From NCBI RefSeq assembly GCF_033096005.1, contig NZ_AP026803.1, forward strand, positions 1 to 64,000: a DNA stretch of 64,000 bases. Reading direction: 5' to 3'. Positions 35,469 through 43,827 of this stretch are shown here, piece by piece (position 1 is the first letter of the stretch; each line of letters starts with the position of its first letter). The translations under genes were made by a program, and so were the position numbers. Below the pieces are notes generated by a model. The model worked only from the letters and a program-made list of their open reading frames with translations, made no database searches and was not told the DNA's origin. This stretch comes from Lactobacillus xylocopicola. Lineage in GTDB: Bacteria > Bacillota > Bacilli > Lactobacillales > Lactobacillaceae.

Positions 35469-36083
35469 ATGAAAAAACTATTTTTAACGTCTTATTTTGC
35501 CGGAACGGTAGACCAATTTAAGCAGTTTATTAAGACGAACCAGATCAGTGCAAAAGAGGTAACTTTCATTACCACTGCTGGCAACGTTGAAGATTATACT
35601 GGTTATATCGATGAGGGACGCCAAGCTCTCCAAGACCTGGGTTTTCAAGTAAATGATCTAGATATTGCTAGCACCGCAACCGCAAGTGTAACCCAAGCAA
35701 TTGCGGCAGCTGAAATACTGTTTATCACAGGAGGTAATACTTTCTATCTTTTGCAAGAATTAAAGCGCCAAGACTTACTAGGACTGATTAGTGCAAGAAT
35801 TAAGGCCGGTATCCCTTATGTGGGTGAATCTGCTGGTGCAATCGTGCTGGCGCCGACTATTACCTATAACAAAATGATGGATGATGCCACGGTTGCGCCG
35901 GCTTTAACTGATGATCGTGGCTTTGCGTTAACCGATTTTTATCCTTTGCCGCACCAGGGCGAGGAGCCCTTTAAGGAAGCAGTCGAAGAAATCATTGCGA
36001 CTTATCAAGATCAGTTGAAGCTATTGCCCATCAATAATAGCCAAGCGATTATGGTTAATGGTGACAGTTATCAAATTATTTAG
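35469..36083 (+). CDS. Peptidase E-like protein (S51 family, class I glutamine-amidotransferase fold)
   Basis: 204 residues from ATG 35469. The segment ILFITGGNTFYLLQEL and the nucleophile motif VGESAGAIVL (Ser) match alpha-aspartyl dipeptidase relatives, followed by LPHQGEE. A TTG further upstream overlaps the ribosome site GGAGG and is unlikely. It probably cleaves Asp-X dipeptides or a related substrate in the cytoplasm. Confidence 0.85.
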   Translation: MKKLFLTSYFAGTVDQFKQFIKTNQISAKEVTFITTAGNVEDYTGYIDEGRQALQDLGFQVNDLDIASTATASVTQAIAAAEILFITGGNTFYLLQELKRQDLLGLISARIKAGIPYVGESAGAIVLAPTITYNKMMDDATVAPALTDDRGFALTDFYPLPHQGEEPFKEAVEEIIATYQDQLKLLPINNSQAIMVNGDSYQII

Positions 36084-36122
36084 GCAGCCATAACCATTAG
36101 ATAATTATAGGGGGATAATACG

Positions 36123-36329
36123 GTGAAGCAGAATAGGTGGCAGATTGTAAATGCTGTAATGGTGATTATTTTTGCAATTTTGGCCCTAGTAATTTGGTTT
36201 AGGAAATATGACGGAAGTGGAGCTGTTAATACCATAGGAGTCAAACTAAGCTCGTTGGCGGTACTGGGTATATTCTTGCTTTTGGTTCTAGTAGTGGAGT
36301 TGGTGGTCTATTGGCTGACGAAGAAATAA
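36123..36329 (+). CDS. Small two-helix membrane protein
   Basis: 68 residues from GTG 36123 behind GGGGG. Helices AVMVIIFAILALVIWF and LAVLGIFLLLVLVVELVVYW flank a polar loop. No family recognised. It follows the peptidase gene by 39 bases and may share its transcript. Confidence 0.6.
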   Translation: MKQNRWQIVNAVMVIIFAILALVIWFRKYDGSGAVNTIGVKLSSLAVLGIFLLLVLVVELVVYWLTKK

Positions 36330-36373
36330 GCTAAGCGGACTCGAAGTTAATTTAAAAATGACTAATAAAATAG

Positions 36374-36396
36374 CGCGCCGCAGGGTGCGTTTTTTA
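36374..36396 (+). terminator. Terminator after the small membrane gene
   Basis: CGCGCC pairs with GGTGCG (one G-U) across GCAG, then a T6 run. Confidence 0.75.
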
Positions 36397-36419
36397 GATG
36401 ATTTTTTTGCAAAAAACTC

Positions 36420-36450
36420 TTGACTTAGAGTTAACTATAAAGAATATGCT
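36420..36450 (+). promoter_or_regulatory. MerR-type promoter with 19-bp spacer
   Basis: -35 TTGACT (36420-36425), 19-base spacer, -10 TATGCT (36445-36450). The spacer carries TTAGAGTTAACTATAA, a near-perfect dyad. Elongated spacers with a dyad are the MerR-family hallmark; the MerR gene follows at once, so autoregulation of the MerR-cupin-CMD operon is likely. Confidence 0.8.
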
Positions 36451-36481
36451 TAGTAATAATCTTGAAAGGAGCTAAAGCAGG

Positions 36482-36910
36482 ATGGTGCAGGAATATAAAA
36501 TTAGTGAATTCTCTCATTTAGTCGGGCTTTCTCCATATACGCTGCGGTACTACGAGCGTGAAAACTTAATCATTCCCCACCGTTATGACAATGGTCAGCG
36601 CTATTACACTGATCATGACATCCGGTGGGTGGGTTTCTTGTTGCACCTGAAGGGATGCGGCATGAGTATGAATGAGATTAAGGAATACGTCACCTTGCGT
36701 AGCCAGGGTGATGAGACGATCCCCCAACGGCAGGCGCTGTTGCAAAAGGTTAAGGCGAACAGCCTGTCTAAGATAGCAGAAATGCAGTTTCACCTGAAAA
36801 TTTTATCTCACAAGATTGATTGGTATGATGGTAAGTTAAACAATCACGATGAGGGCGACTTTGCCGCATATCTGAGTAGATTTGAGGAGGAAGACAAAAA
36901 TGAAAAATGA
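36482..36910 (+). CDS. MerR-family transcriptional regulator (1 of 4)
   Basis: 142 residues. N-terminal winged helix: ISEFSHLVGLSPYTLRYYER, then DIRWVGFLLHLKGCGMSMNE. A coiled-coil dimerisation helix lies near 85-125. No metal-binding Cys pattern in the tail, so it probably senses an organic or redox signal. It overlaps the cupin gene by 11 bases. Confidence 0.92.
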   Translation: MVQEYKISEFSHLVGLSPYTLRYYERENLIIPHRYDNGQRYYTDHDIRWVGFLLHLKGCGMSMNEIKEYVTLRSQGDETIPQRQALLQKVKANSLSKIAEMQFHLKILSHKIDWYDGKLNNHDEGDFAAYLSRFEEEDKNEK

Positions 36911-37319
36911 AGAAGTTAAGCAGGGGATTATTTTCCCATTTGGTCAGGAAAATGTGGCCTATGCAGAGGATTTTATTGGTAAAAGCTATCTGGCAAGCCT
37001 GGTAAATGATCCCGAACTTAATGTGGGCGTTAGCAACGTGACCTTTGAACCAGGTTGCCGCAATAATTGGCATCAGCACCACGAGGGCTTTCAAATTTTG
37101 TTAATTACCGGTGGTGAGGGCTGGTATCAAGAATTTGGCCAGCCAGCGCGTTTGTTGCATCCAGGGGATGTGGTGGTTGTGCACAATGATGTGAAACACT
37201 GGCACGGAGCAACCAAGGATAGTTGGTTCTCCCACCTGGCTATTACAGCTGGCACACCAGTGTGGCTTGAACCGGTGGCAGATGAAGAATACGAAAAAGT
37301 TGAACAAGGAGCAGAATAA
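36900..37319 (+). CDS. Cupin-domain protein
   Basis: 139 residues from ATG 36900 behind GAGGAGG. The two cupin motifs are visible: GCRNNWHQHHEGFQILLITG and HPGDVVVVHNDVKHWHG, with the metal-binding His residues. Cupins of this type occur with carboxymuconolactone-decarboxylase-like proteins. Substrate unknown. Overlaps the MerR gene and the CMD gene (by one base), so the three are one operon. Confidence 0.9.
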   Translation: MKNEEVKQGIIFPFGQENVAYAEDFIGKSYLASLVNDPELNVGVSNVTFEPGCRNNWHQHHEGFQILLITGGEGWYQEFGQPARLLHPGDVVVVHNDVKHWHGATKDSWFSHLAITAGTPVWLEPVADEEYEKVEQGAE

Positions 37320-37633
37320 TGAAAAAACAAACAGCCGGTCGCGATAATTTGGGTGATTTTGCTCCAAAATTTGCGGAATTAAATGATGATGTGCTATTTG
37401 GGGAAGTTTGGGCGCGTGAAGATAAGCTATCTGCTCGCGACCGTAGTCTAATTACGGTTGCAAGCTTGATGACGCAAGGTGTGCCCCAACTTGAGGCCCA
37501 TCTGAAGATTGCCAAGACCAACGGTGTCACCAAGGAAGAAATAGTGGAGTTGATTACTCACCTAGCTTTTTATACTGGCTGGCCCAAAGCCTGGTCAGCG
37601 ATGAATTATGCTAAGGAAATTTTTGGAGATTAG
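37319..37633 (+). CDS. Carboxymuconolactone decarboxylase-like (CMD) protein
   Basis: 104 residues. CMD signature: EVWAREDKLSARDRSLITVA, then LMTQGVPQLEAHLKIAKTNG and ITHLAFYTGWPKAWSAM. No CxxC of AhpD-type peroxidases is present. Starts within the cupin stop (TAATG). Paralogues lie at 45419 and 54204. Confidence 0.9.
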   Translation: MKKQTAGRDNLGDFAPKFAELNDDVLFGEVWAREDKLSARDRSLITVASLMTQGVPQLEAHLKIAKTNGVTKEEIVELITHLAFYTGWPKAWSAMNYAKEIFGD

Positions 37634-37695
37634 CAAGTTCTGGGTTAGGTAGTGGTACTAGCTCGGGTAAATATTATTAGAAAGGGCGGGGCAAG

Positions 37696-38379
37696 ATGGA
37701 GCGCAGTAAAGTCATCGTGCATATGTATGTTTCAATTGACGGCAAGATAGATGGACCGCATAGTAGTAACTTGTCGGGGGCATATTATGCGGATGAGTTG
37801 TTTAACTTAAGCAATGCCGATGGAAATGGGCGCAAGACAATTCAAATGTATGCGGCTAGCGGTCATGCAGACCTAAGTAAATATGCTACCGCCAGAATTG
37901 AATATGAGGATTGGATTCCTGAAATTGAATCTGCAACTTGGTCCGTTGCCTTTGATCGCAAGGGTAAATGCCTCTGGACAAACAATTACTTTGAATATAA
38001 CCAGCATAAAATGCATGCTATCGAAGTGGTGACTAAGCAGGCATCTAAAGCATATCTGGCCTTTTTGCAAGCCATGAATATCCCATACATCATTGGCGGT
38101 GAAGAAGACTTTGATTTAAATGAAGTACTAGTTAAATTAAAAAAATACTTTGCTATTAATACTTTAGCAGTCTGTGGCGGCGCCATTATTGACGGCCTCT
38201 TTTTGAAACAACAGTTAGTCGATGAAATTTCACTAGTTATAGCGCCACATGTTAATGGTAATCCCAATGAAAAGTCAGCTTTTGATACTTTAGGCGAATA
38301 TGTTTCTGACACTTTTGCAATTAAAGCGGTTAAGAAACTGACAGACGGCGGAGTTCATTTAATATTTAAACGACAATAA
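37696..38379 (+). CDS. RibD C-terminal/dihydrofolate reductase-fold protein
   Basis: 227 residues. Begins VIVHMYVSIDGKIDG as in the reductase half of RibD; later AVCGGAIIDGLFLKQQLVDE and ISLVIAPHVNG. No deaminase domain and no riboflavin genes nearby, so it is a free-standing NADPH reductase of unknown substrate. ATG follows AAAGGGCGGGG. Confidence 0.85.
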   Translation: MERSKVIVHMYVSIDGKIDGPHSSNLSGAYYADELFNLSNADGNGRKTIQMYAASGHADLSKYATARIEYEDWIPEIESATWSVAFDRKGKCLWTNNYFEYNQHKMHAIEVVTKQASKAYLAFLQAMNIPYIIGGEEDFDLNEVLVKLKKYFAINTLAVCGGAIIDGLFLKQQLVDEISLVIAPHVNGNPNEKSAFDTLGEYVSDTFAIKAVKKLTDGGVHLIFKRQ

Positions 38380-38406
38380 AGCCCCAATAGCGCTCAGCTG
38401 ATTACG

Positions 38407-38444
38407 AAAGTCTGTTATTCCCAATAAGGAAGGACAGGCTTTTT
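38407..38444 (+). repeat. Hairpin-terminator repeat, copy 6
   Basis: AAAGTCTGTTATTCCC pairs with AGGAAGGACAGGCTTT with mismatches, loop AATA, then T. Shortest copy. Confidence 0.65.
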
Positions 38445-38456
38445 AACTGCTCAATG

Positions 38457-38492
38457 AAAAACCCGTTTCCAGTTTTAGGGAAACAGGTTTTT
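38457..38492. terminator. Bidirectional terminator
   Basis: AAAAACCCGTTTCC pairs with GGAAACAGGTTTTT (one mismatch), loop AGTTTTAG; it lies between the converging ribD-like gene and GH13 fragment. Confidence 0.85.
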
Positions 38493-38494
38493 GA

Positions 38495-38851
38495 TTATCT
38501 AAGTAATAGCGCGATGGCTTCATAGGCTTGCAAGTTGATGGCTGCTGGCACCTGGCGGAGCTCCTGCTTGTAGTTGCTAATTAAGACTTCGGCTGCTTGG
38601 CCCTGATATTGCTGAGGTAACTGGTAGGCAACGGGATTAGCATAAAAGTTATTAATTACCAAGAGCGTTTGTCCGCTGTATTGCCGGCAATAGGCAAAGA
38701 CCTGAGGATGGTCCAGATCAAGCGGAGAGTAGCTGCCGTAAGCGATAATCGGATAGTGCTTGCGCAAATGAATCAACTTTTGATAATACGGAAAGATCTC
38801 GCCATGATCCAGCTCGGCTGCCACATTAATTTGTGCCTGATTTTTGGAGTT
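38495..38851 (-). pseudogene. C-terminal remnant of a GH13 alpha-glucosidase
   Basis: The minus-strand frame reads AQINVAAELDHGEIFPYYQK, then LIHLRKHYPIIAYGSYSPLD, DHPQVFAYCRQYSGQTLLVI. This is the family end: INV...LIRLRK and the C-terminal beta domain of oligo-1,6-glucosidase/DexB-type enzymes. Only about 115 of some 550 residues remain; the catalytic barrel is missing. A GTG at 38824 opens the frame but has no sensible role. It is the stump of a deleted sugar-utilisation gene. Confidence 0.85.
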
Positions 38852-38918
38852 TTTCTTTGTTGTAATTGTGTGTTATGATTTCATGAAAATCACCAATAGG
38901 ATTGAAAAGGAGTCTTAA

Positions 38919-39611
38919 ATGAAAACAATTGGATTGCTCGGTGGAATGAGTTGGGAGAGCACAACAGATTATTACCGACTCATTAATGAAACAGTGAAGC
39001 AGGAATTAGGCGGTCTTCACTCAGCTAAATGTCTTTTATACAGTGTTGATTTCGCAGAGATTGAGAAGTACCAATTTGCCAATCAGTGGGATGAAAGCGC
39101 CCGTGTTCTAGGCGAAGCAGGTCGTTCGTTAGAGCGAGCTGGAGCTGATTATATTGTAATCTGTACGAATACCATGCATAAAATTGTTGATCAAATTCAA
39201 GCCCAAGTCAAAATCCCCATTCTCCACATTGCTGACGTAACTGCTCAAGCATTAAAGCAGCAAAAGATTGATCGAGTCGGTCTGCTGGGAACTAAATTTA
39301 CGATGGAAGAAGATTTTTACAAAAAGCGGCTGATCGAGCAAGGGATTAAGGTCGTCATCCCTGATCATGGTGAATGCGAAAAAATTAGTGCAATAATTTA
39401 TGATGAATTGTGTCTCGGTCAAATTAAGGAAGATTCTAAGCAGTTTTATCTTAAAGTCGTTGATGAATTGCACCAACAAGGAGCCCAAGGCGTAATTCTG
39501 GGTTGTACCGAAATTGGTGAATTAATCCAGCAAAAAGATACTACAGTACATTTGTTTGATACCACGCGTCTTCATGCCGTTAAAGCAGCAGAGCTGGCAA
39601 TTGATAAATAG
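38919..39611 (+). CDS. Aspartate/glutamate racemase family protein
   Basis: 230 residues. Signatures IGLLGGMSWESTTDYYRLIN at the start, IVICTNTMHKI with the first catalytic Cys, and VILGCTEIGELI with the second. It interconverts L- and D-aspartate or a related amino acid (YgeA/RacD type). ATG follows AAAAGGAG. Confidence 0.92.
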   Translation: MKTIGLLGGMSWESTTDYYRLINETVKQELGGLHSAKCLLYSVDFAEIEKYQFANQWDESARVLGEAGRSLERAGADYIVICTNTMHKIVDQIQAQVKIPILHIADVTAQALKQQKIDRVGLLGTKFTMEEDFYKKRLIEQGIKVVIPDHGECEKISAIIYDELCLGQIKEDSKQFYLKVVDELHQQGAQGVILGCTEIGELIQQKDTTVHLFDTTRLHAVKAAELAIDK

Positions 39612-39616
39612 AAGTT

Positions 39617-39645
39617 AAAAAACCAGCTGTAATGGCTGGTTTTTT
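39617..39645 (+). terminator. Terminator after the racemase gene
   Basis: AAAAAACCAGC pairs perfectly with GCTGGTTTTTT across TGTAATG. Confidence 0.88.
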
Positions 39646-39724
39646 GCTGTTAAGAAAAGATTAGCCTTGCATTAAACAGTAAGGTATAATTGGTCTATCT
39701 TGTATATTATTTAGGAGGACGGCA

Positions 39725-40621
39725 ATGCTGCAAGTAGAACATTTAAGCAAGAACTTTGGGGCCGTGCATGCACTTCAAGATGTCAACTTTACCATTCAAC
39801 CCGGACAGATTATGGGCCTAATTGGCCAAAATGGTGCGGGTAAAACGACGACCTTTCACAGTATCTTAAACTTTCTTCATTATGCTGGGCAAATAACTTG
39901 GGAGGATGCTCCCATCACCGAGTCCACTTTCAATTCGATTGGCTACCTACCGGAAGAGCGGAGCCTGATGCCAAAGATGACCATCGAGGAGCAAATCGTC
40001 TACTTGGCCCAACTGAAAGGCTGTAGGGGGAAGGAGATTCGGGGACAGATTGATTCCTGGCTTGAGCGCTTCGAAGTTAAGGGCAAGAAGAGTGACAAGA
40101 TTAAAACCCTGTCCAAGGGTAACCAACAAAAAGTCCAGCTGATCTGTACCTTAATCCACCAGCCCAAGCTGATTATTTTGGACGAGCCCTTTAGCGGCCT
40201 TGACCCAGTCAACACCGACGTGCTCAAGCGCACAATTGCCGAGGTCAAGGACCAGCAGGCGGCCATTATCTTTTCTAGTCATGATATGACTAATGTTGAA
40301 GAGATTTGTGATACCTTGACCATGCTCAAAGATGGCCAAGTAGTCTTGAACGGTGACTTGGAAACGGTTCGTGATTCCTTTGGTAAAACCGAGATCTATG
40401 TTAAGACAGCTAAGACCCGGGCAGAGCTGGCCGAGCTCCCACATGTGCAAGCGGTCGAGCAGCAACAAGCTAACCGCTACCTGCTGCGCCTTGACGATGA
40501 AGCTAAGGGCGCTGAAGTCTTCCAGGCGGTCACTGAGGGTCAGTATATCGAGGAATTTAGGCAGCAACCGCCAACCTTAGACGAGATTTTTAGGATGAAA
40601 GCTGGTGAAAAAAATGAATAA
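39725..40621 (+). CDS. ABC transporter ATP-binding protein (NatA-like)
   Basis: 298 residues. Walker A GQNGAGKTTTF is near 36-44, signature LSKGNQQKVQL, and Walker B LIILDEPFSGLDPV. A C-terminal extension (about 215-298) is typical of ATPases that work with one large ABC-2 permease. ATG follows AGGAGG. Its end overlaps the permease start by eight bases. Confidence 0.92.
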   Translation: MLQVEHLSKNFGAVHALQDVNFTIQPGQIMGLIGQNGAGKTTTFHSILNFLHYAGQITWEDAPITESTFNSIGYLPEERSLMPKMTIEEQIVYLAQLKGCRGKEIRGQIDSWLERFEVKGKKSDKIKTLSKGNQQKVQLICTLIHQPKLIILDEPFSGLDPVNTDVLKRTIAEVKDQQAAIIFSSHDMTNVEEICDTLTMLKDGQVVLNGDLETVRDSFGKTEIYVKTAKTRAELAELPHVQAVEQQQANRYLLRLDDEAKGAEVFQAVTEGQYIEEFRQQPPTLDEIFRMKAGEKNE

Positions 40622-41855
40622 GCTGTGGATTGTTACTTTTCAAACATATTGGCGCCAGGTCAAGTCCTGGTCCTTTGTAACGCTAGTCTTTATGCCCTTT
40701 ATTTTCATTGGTGTGTCGATTCTCTTTGGGTTGGTCGGTGGTAACTCAGCCGATTCTACTAATTCGGACCAACAAATTGCCGTAATTAGTCAGAACGCCC
40801 AATTACGGCAAAGTTTCATCAAGTCGAATAAGAACTTGGTTGACGCTGATATTAAGACCGCAACAGCTGCCCATAAAAAGCTGGCTAGCCAAGACATTGA
40901 CGGTTATCTGGTGCTCAAGCTTGAGCACCACCAGCTACAAGCCACCTACCACGGAGCTGGGAGTGTTGATGATGAGCTCAAGGCTAAGGTAATGAACTAT
41001 GCGCAAAAGTTGCAGGGACAAATCAACCTGCAACGGGCCAGCCTAACTCCGCAGCAAGCGCAGGCGTTAGCCCAAAAGCCGCGCTACCAAGAAATTCTGC
41101 AGCGGGCTCACAGCAAAGGTGATAACAAGCTAGCACAATACATTTCACTTGTTGTGCTAATATTCATGAGTTACATGATTCTGATCTTGTATAGCAGTGT
41201 GACTGCCCAGGAGATTGCTGCCGAAAAGGGTAGCAAGATCATGGAAATCATCTTTTCCAGTACAACGGCTGCCAAGTATTTCTTCGGTAAGATTCTGGGC
41301 ATCTTCGGCGTTATCCTGACGCAAGTGGCCATCTACATTCTGGGCGGCGCGGCCATCTATCAGTGGGCGTTGCACGCCAGCCAGACCGCACCCTTCATGC
41401 ATGATAACCAGCATCTTATTAATGAAGTATTGGGCAATCTGCTTAATGTCAATCTGCTGTTTGTCATCTTGGGCGTGGTTATCTACATCATCCTGGCAGC
41501 CTTTTCCGGCGCCTTGGTTGCTAAAGTGGAAGACTCTTCCAAGGCAGCCTCCTGGATTAGCTTCCTCGTGATGCTGGCCTTCATTGTCACCTTCATGTTC
41601 ATCAATCAGCCGGATCAGCTTTTAGCCCAAATCATGTCCTATGTACCGCTCTTTTCATCCTTTGTGATGCCGCTCCGGATTATTAGTGGTCATGTTGGTA
41701 CACTGGAAATTAGTATCTCGCTAGCTATCTTGGTAATCAGCGAACTGGCCCTAATGGTCTACATTAGTAAGATTTACCAAGGCCTGATTCTGCAAACCGA
41801 AGACACTAGTTTTTGGAAGCGGCTAAAGCGTGGGCTGTCATATAGTAAGGCATAA
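40614..41855 (+). CDS. ABC-2 type permease (NatB-like)
   Basis: About 413 residues from ATG 40614. One N-terminal helix (about 20-42), a large extracytoplasmic domain (to about 180), then five or six helices including VTAQEIAAEKGSKIMEIIFS, the family motif after the second helix. Na+ or drug export is typical; the substrate here is unknown. GTG 40605 would add three residues. Confidence 0.9.
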   Translation: MNKLWIVTFQTYWRQVKSWSFVTLVFMPFIFIGVSILFGLVGGNSADSTNSDQQIAVISQNAQLRQSFIKSNKNLVDADIKTATAAHKKLASQDIDGYLVLKLEHHQLQATYHGAGSVDDELKAKVMNYAQKLQGQINLQRASLTPQQAQALAQKPRYQEILQRAHSKGDNKLAQYISLVVLIFMSYMILILYSSVTAQEIAAEKGSKIMEIIFSSTTAAKYFFGKILGIFGVILTQVAIYILGGAAIYQWALHASQTAPFMHDNQHLINEVLGNLLNVNLLFVILGVVIYIILAAFSGALVAKVEDSSKAASWISFLVMLAFIVTFMFINQPDQLLAQIMSYVPLFSSFVMPLRIISGHVGTLEISISLAILVISELALMVYISKIYQGLILQTEDTSFWKRLKRGLSYSKA

Positions 41856-41856
41856 T

Positions 41857-41892
41857 AAAAGTGCTGAAACACTAACCGTTTCAGCACTTTTT
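41857..41892 (+). terminator. Terminator after the NatAB-like genes
   Basis: AAAAGTGCTGAAAC pairs perfectly with GTTTCAGCACTTTT; loop ACTAACC. Confidence 0.9.
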
Positions 41893-42034
41893 GTTTAGAG
41901 TGTTTAATGCGCTTAATAGCAAAATCGCTTGGTAAAAAATTCAAGTAGTGATAAACAATCATGAAGTGGGTGCCTTTGGCGCTAGCTTCGTCTAACAAAA
42001 AAGTCGCTGATGCAAGTGGTAATCTTGAGCAAGG
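41890..42034 (-). pseudogene. Coding remnant on the minus strand, family not identified
   Basis: A minus-strand frame with no proper start reads PCSRLPLASATFLLDEASAK, then GTHFMIVYHYLNFLPSDFAI and KRIKHSKQ before running into the terminator of the neighbouring operon. The composition is clearly protein-like, so it is probably the remnant of a lost gene, perhaps mobile. I cannot name the family. The bases from 42035 to 42186 hold an AATACT/AGTATT dyad and a TATAAT (near 42168) but no ORF. Confidence 0.4.
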
Positions 42035-42186
42035 CTACAGCTCTCTCTATTCCGCTGGCGTTAATTTCTAAATTAGGGCAGAAGTGGCCATCAAACTGCC
42101 GTTTGCTCACTTGATAAAGTTAGATTAACAGCTGTAAAAATACTATTAGTATTTATTTGTAAAAGGATATAATTAGATAGATAAAT

Positions 42187-42221
42187 AAAAAGGCGTTAGA
42201 TACTAAAACCTAACGCCTTTC
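42187..42221. terminator. Bidirectional terminator for the 24-residue peptide gene
   Basis: AAAGGCGTTAG pairs perfectly with CTAACGCCTTT across about ten bases, with A and T runs outside. On the minus strand it lies 22 bases after the stop of the small peptide. Confidence 0.85.
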
Positions 42222-42243
42222 TTATAACATATCAACTACATTT

Positions 42244-42318
42244 TTATTCTGCAGTAGTGTTTCCGTGTGTGAAATGGAAATATAAAGCTATTAATTGGTG
42301 TAATAAAGCAAAAATCAT
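42244..42318 (-). CDS. 24-residue hydrophobic peptide (putative type I toxin-like or signalling peptide)
   Basis: Minus-strand ATG 42318 to TAA 42244 encodes MIFALLHQLIALYFHFTHGN plus TTAE: a hydrophobic first half with His residues and a polar tail. A strong AGGAGG lies ten bases upstream, a good promoter and a palindrome lie before it, and a terminator follows. All signals of a real gene are present though the product is tiny. It is not clearly Fst- or TxpA-like, so toxin, signal and membrane-peptide roles remain open. Confidence 0.6.
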   Translation of the reverse strand: MIFALLHQLIALYFHFTHGNTTAE

Positions 42319-42366
42319 AGTTACGCAACCTCCTGTCTGTAGAATAAAGTAATTACCTCAAATAAT

Positions 42367-42423
42367 AGTATAACTAAAAAACAGAAAAATATCCAACATT
42401 TATTTACATTTTTTGTAAATAAA
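42367..42423 (-). promoter_or_regulatory. Promoter and palindromic operator of the 24-residue peptide gene
   Basis: On the minus strand, -35 TTGGAT (42396-42391) and -10 TATACT (42372-42367) are 18 bases apart. Just upstream of the -35 a perfect 10-bp inverted repeat, TTTATTTACA and TGTAAATAAA, spans 42399-42423 with five T between the arms. This is an activator- or repressor-site position. Confidence 0.75.
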
Positions 42424-42882
42424 CGTTAGAAATACAAGTAATTATCAGTGTAAAAATACTATATTCTAAAACATAAAAATGTTTATATTGTTACTTTATA
42501 AAGAAGGTAAAATATTAGCTTTAAATCACTTGCAAAAAAGTAAAAATTCATAAATAAGATTTTTTGTTTTGACAGCATGCCATGTCTGACAAGGATTTAT
42601 TGCTTTTGATAAATTTTTATAGCGGGGTTTGCAGGCTTTTGTGCTTAAATGTTAATATATGACTTATTGATGAACGTTTTAACTTGCTGTCTTTTGCAAT
42701 ATTGAAAATCAAAAAATGCGATTGTCTGCTTGACGTTGCCGTAATAAGTGCTGGCTGCCAGAATTATGTTATAAAATTAGATTAAAGTGTATAATTGATT
42801 AAATAATGAAGTAATTGTTTAAAGCAAACTTAGCTGTAATAGCTAAAATAATGATACTTTTAGGTGCTGAGGAGGAATAGCT
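42424..42882. other. AT-rich intergenic region, no gene seen
   Basis: About 460 bases without a credible ORF on either strand. TGTAAAAATACTAT (near 42453) also occurs near 42134, on the other side of the small peptide gene. TATAAT-like boxes near 42770-42800 may serve the ABC genes; the ribosome site GAGGAGG lies before 42883. Confidence 0.5.
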
Positions 42883-43827
42883 GTGCTAATTGAAATCGAA
42901 AACCTTTCCAAGCAATATCAAAAAGTAATCTCGGCCAGGTTATTCCACAAGCAGTACCAAGAATTTGATGCGGTCAAGGGAGTTTCACTGAATATTAACC
43001 CCGGTGAGCGGGTTGGACTTGTTGGGCTGAATGGCTCTGGCAAGTCAACCCTGATTAAGCTGATCTTGGGGATTTTGCAGCCTAGCCAGGGACAAGTCAA
43101 GACTTTTGGCAGTGATCCGATTGCCAACCGGCAAAAAAATGCCAGAAAAATCGGGGTTGTATTTGGGCAAAGGAGCCAGCTCCGCTGGGACTTACCGGCA
43201 ATGGATACTTTCAAGTTAAACCGCGAGCTTTACCAAGTTTCTGAAAAGGACTTTACCCAAAGGGTAGCCCAGCTCAGCCGGTTGCTTGATGCTGGTGATT
43301 TTTTGCTACAGCCAGTCCGTAACCTCAGCTTGGGTCAGCGGATGAAGGCTGAATTCATTGCAGCCCTGATTCACGATCCCGAGCTAATTATTTTAGATGA
43401 ACCAACGATTGGTCTAGATGTGCTCAGTAAGAATAGCATTGTTAACTTTTTACAAACACTAACCGATAAGACTATTCTGTTTACCTCGCATGACCTGGAT
43501 GAGGTGGAAAAAGTCTGTTCCAGAATCGTTATCCTTAATCAAGGCCGCCTGGTACTGAATAAGGACAGTCAGGAATTAGCGGACTTGGCAGTCCCGGCTA
43601 CCATTACCTTTGCCAGTAAGACCAGCTCTTATGATGATTTGACTGCGCGCTGGCCGCTTGAGCGCCTTGATAATGGTGACTATCAATTGGCTAATGTTAG
43701 TCAAAAGGACATCAAGCGAATTTTGAGCGAACTGACCGCTGCGATTCCCATCGACCATATCGAAGTGAAGAGTGGTAAGTTGGAATATTTGCTTGCACAC
43801 ACTGCGACAGCGGGGGTCAATCAATGA
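42883..43827 (+). CDS. ABC transporter ATP-binding protein of the second trio
   Basis: 314 residues. Walker A GLNGSGKST is near 48-56, signature LSLGQRMKAEF, Walker B LIILDEPTIGLD. It matches the RiPP-cassette ATPase (18616) along its length, for example VFGQRSQLRWDLPAMDTF here against LFGQKSQLSWDLPPIDTL there. Start GTG or CTA-adjacent GTG at 42883 after GAGGAGG. It overlaps the next gene by four bases. Exporter of unknown substrate. Confidence 0.9.
   Translation: MLIEIENLSKQYQKVISARLFHKQYQEFDAVKGVSLNINPGERVGLVGLNGSGKSTLIKLILGILQPSQGQVKTFGSDPIANRQKNARKIGVVFGQRSQLRWDLPAMDTFKLNRELYQVSEKDFTQRVAQLSRLLDAGDFLLQPVRNLSLGQRMKAEFIAALIHDPELIILDEPTIGLDVLSKNSIVNFLQTLTDKTILFTSHDLDEVEKVCSRIVILNQGRLVLNKDSQELADLAVPATITFASKTSSYDDLTARWPLERLDNGDYQLANVSQKDIKRILSELTAAIPIDHIEVKSGKLEYLLAHTATAGVNQ

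Noticed and set aside
18312..38444. CRISPR array made of the repeated hairpins
   Set aside because: The copies are kilobases apart, each follows a gene and ends in a T run; there are no spacers and no cas genes.
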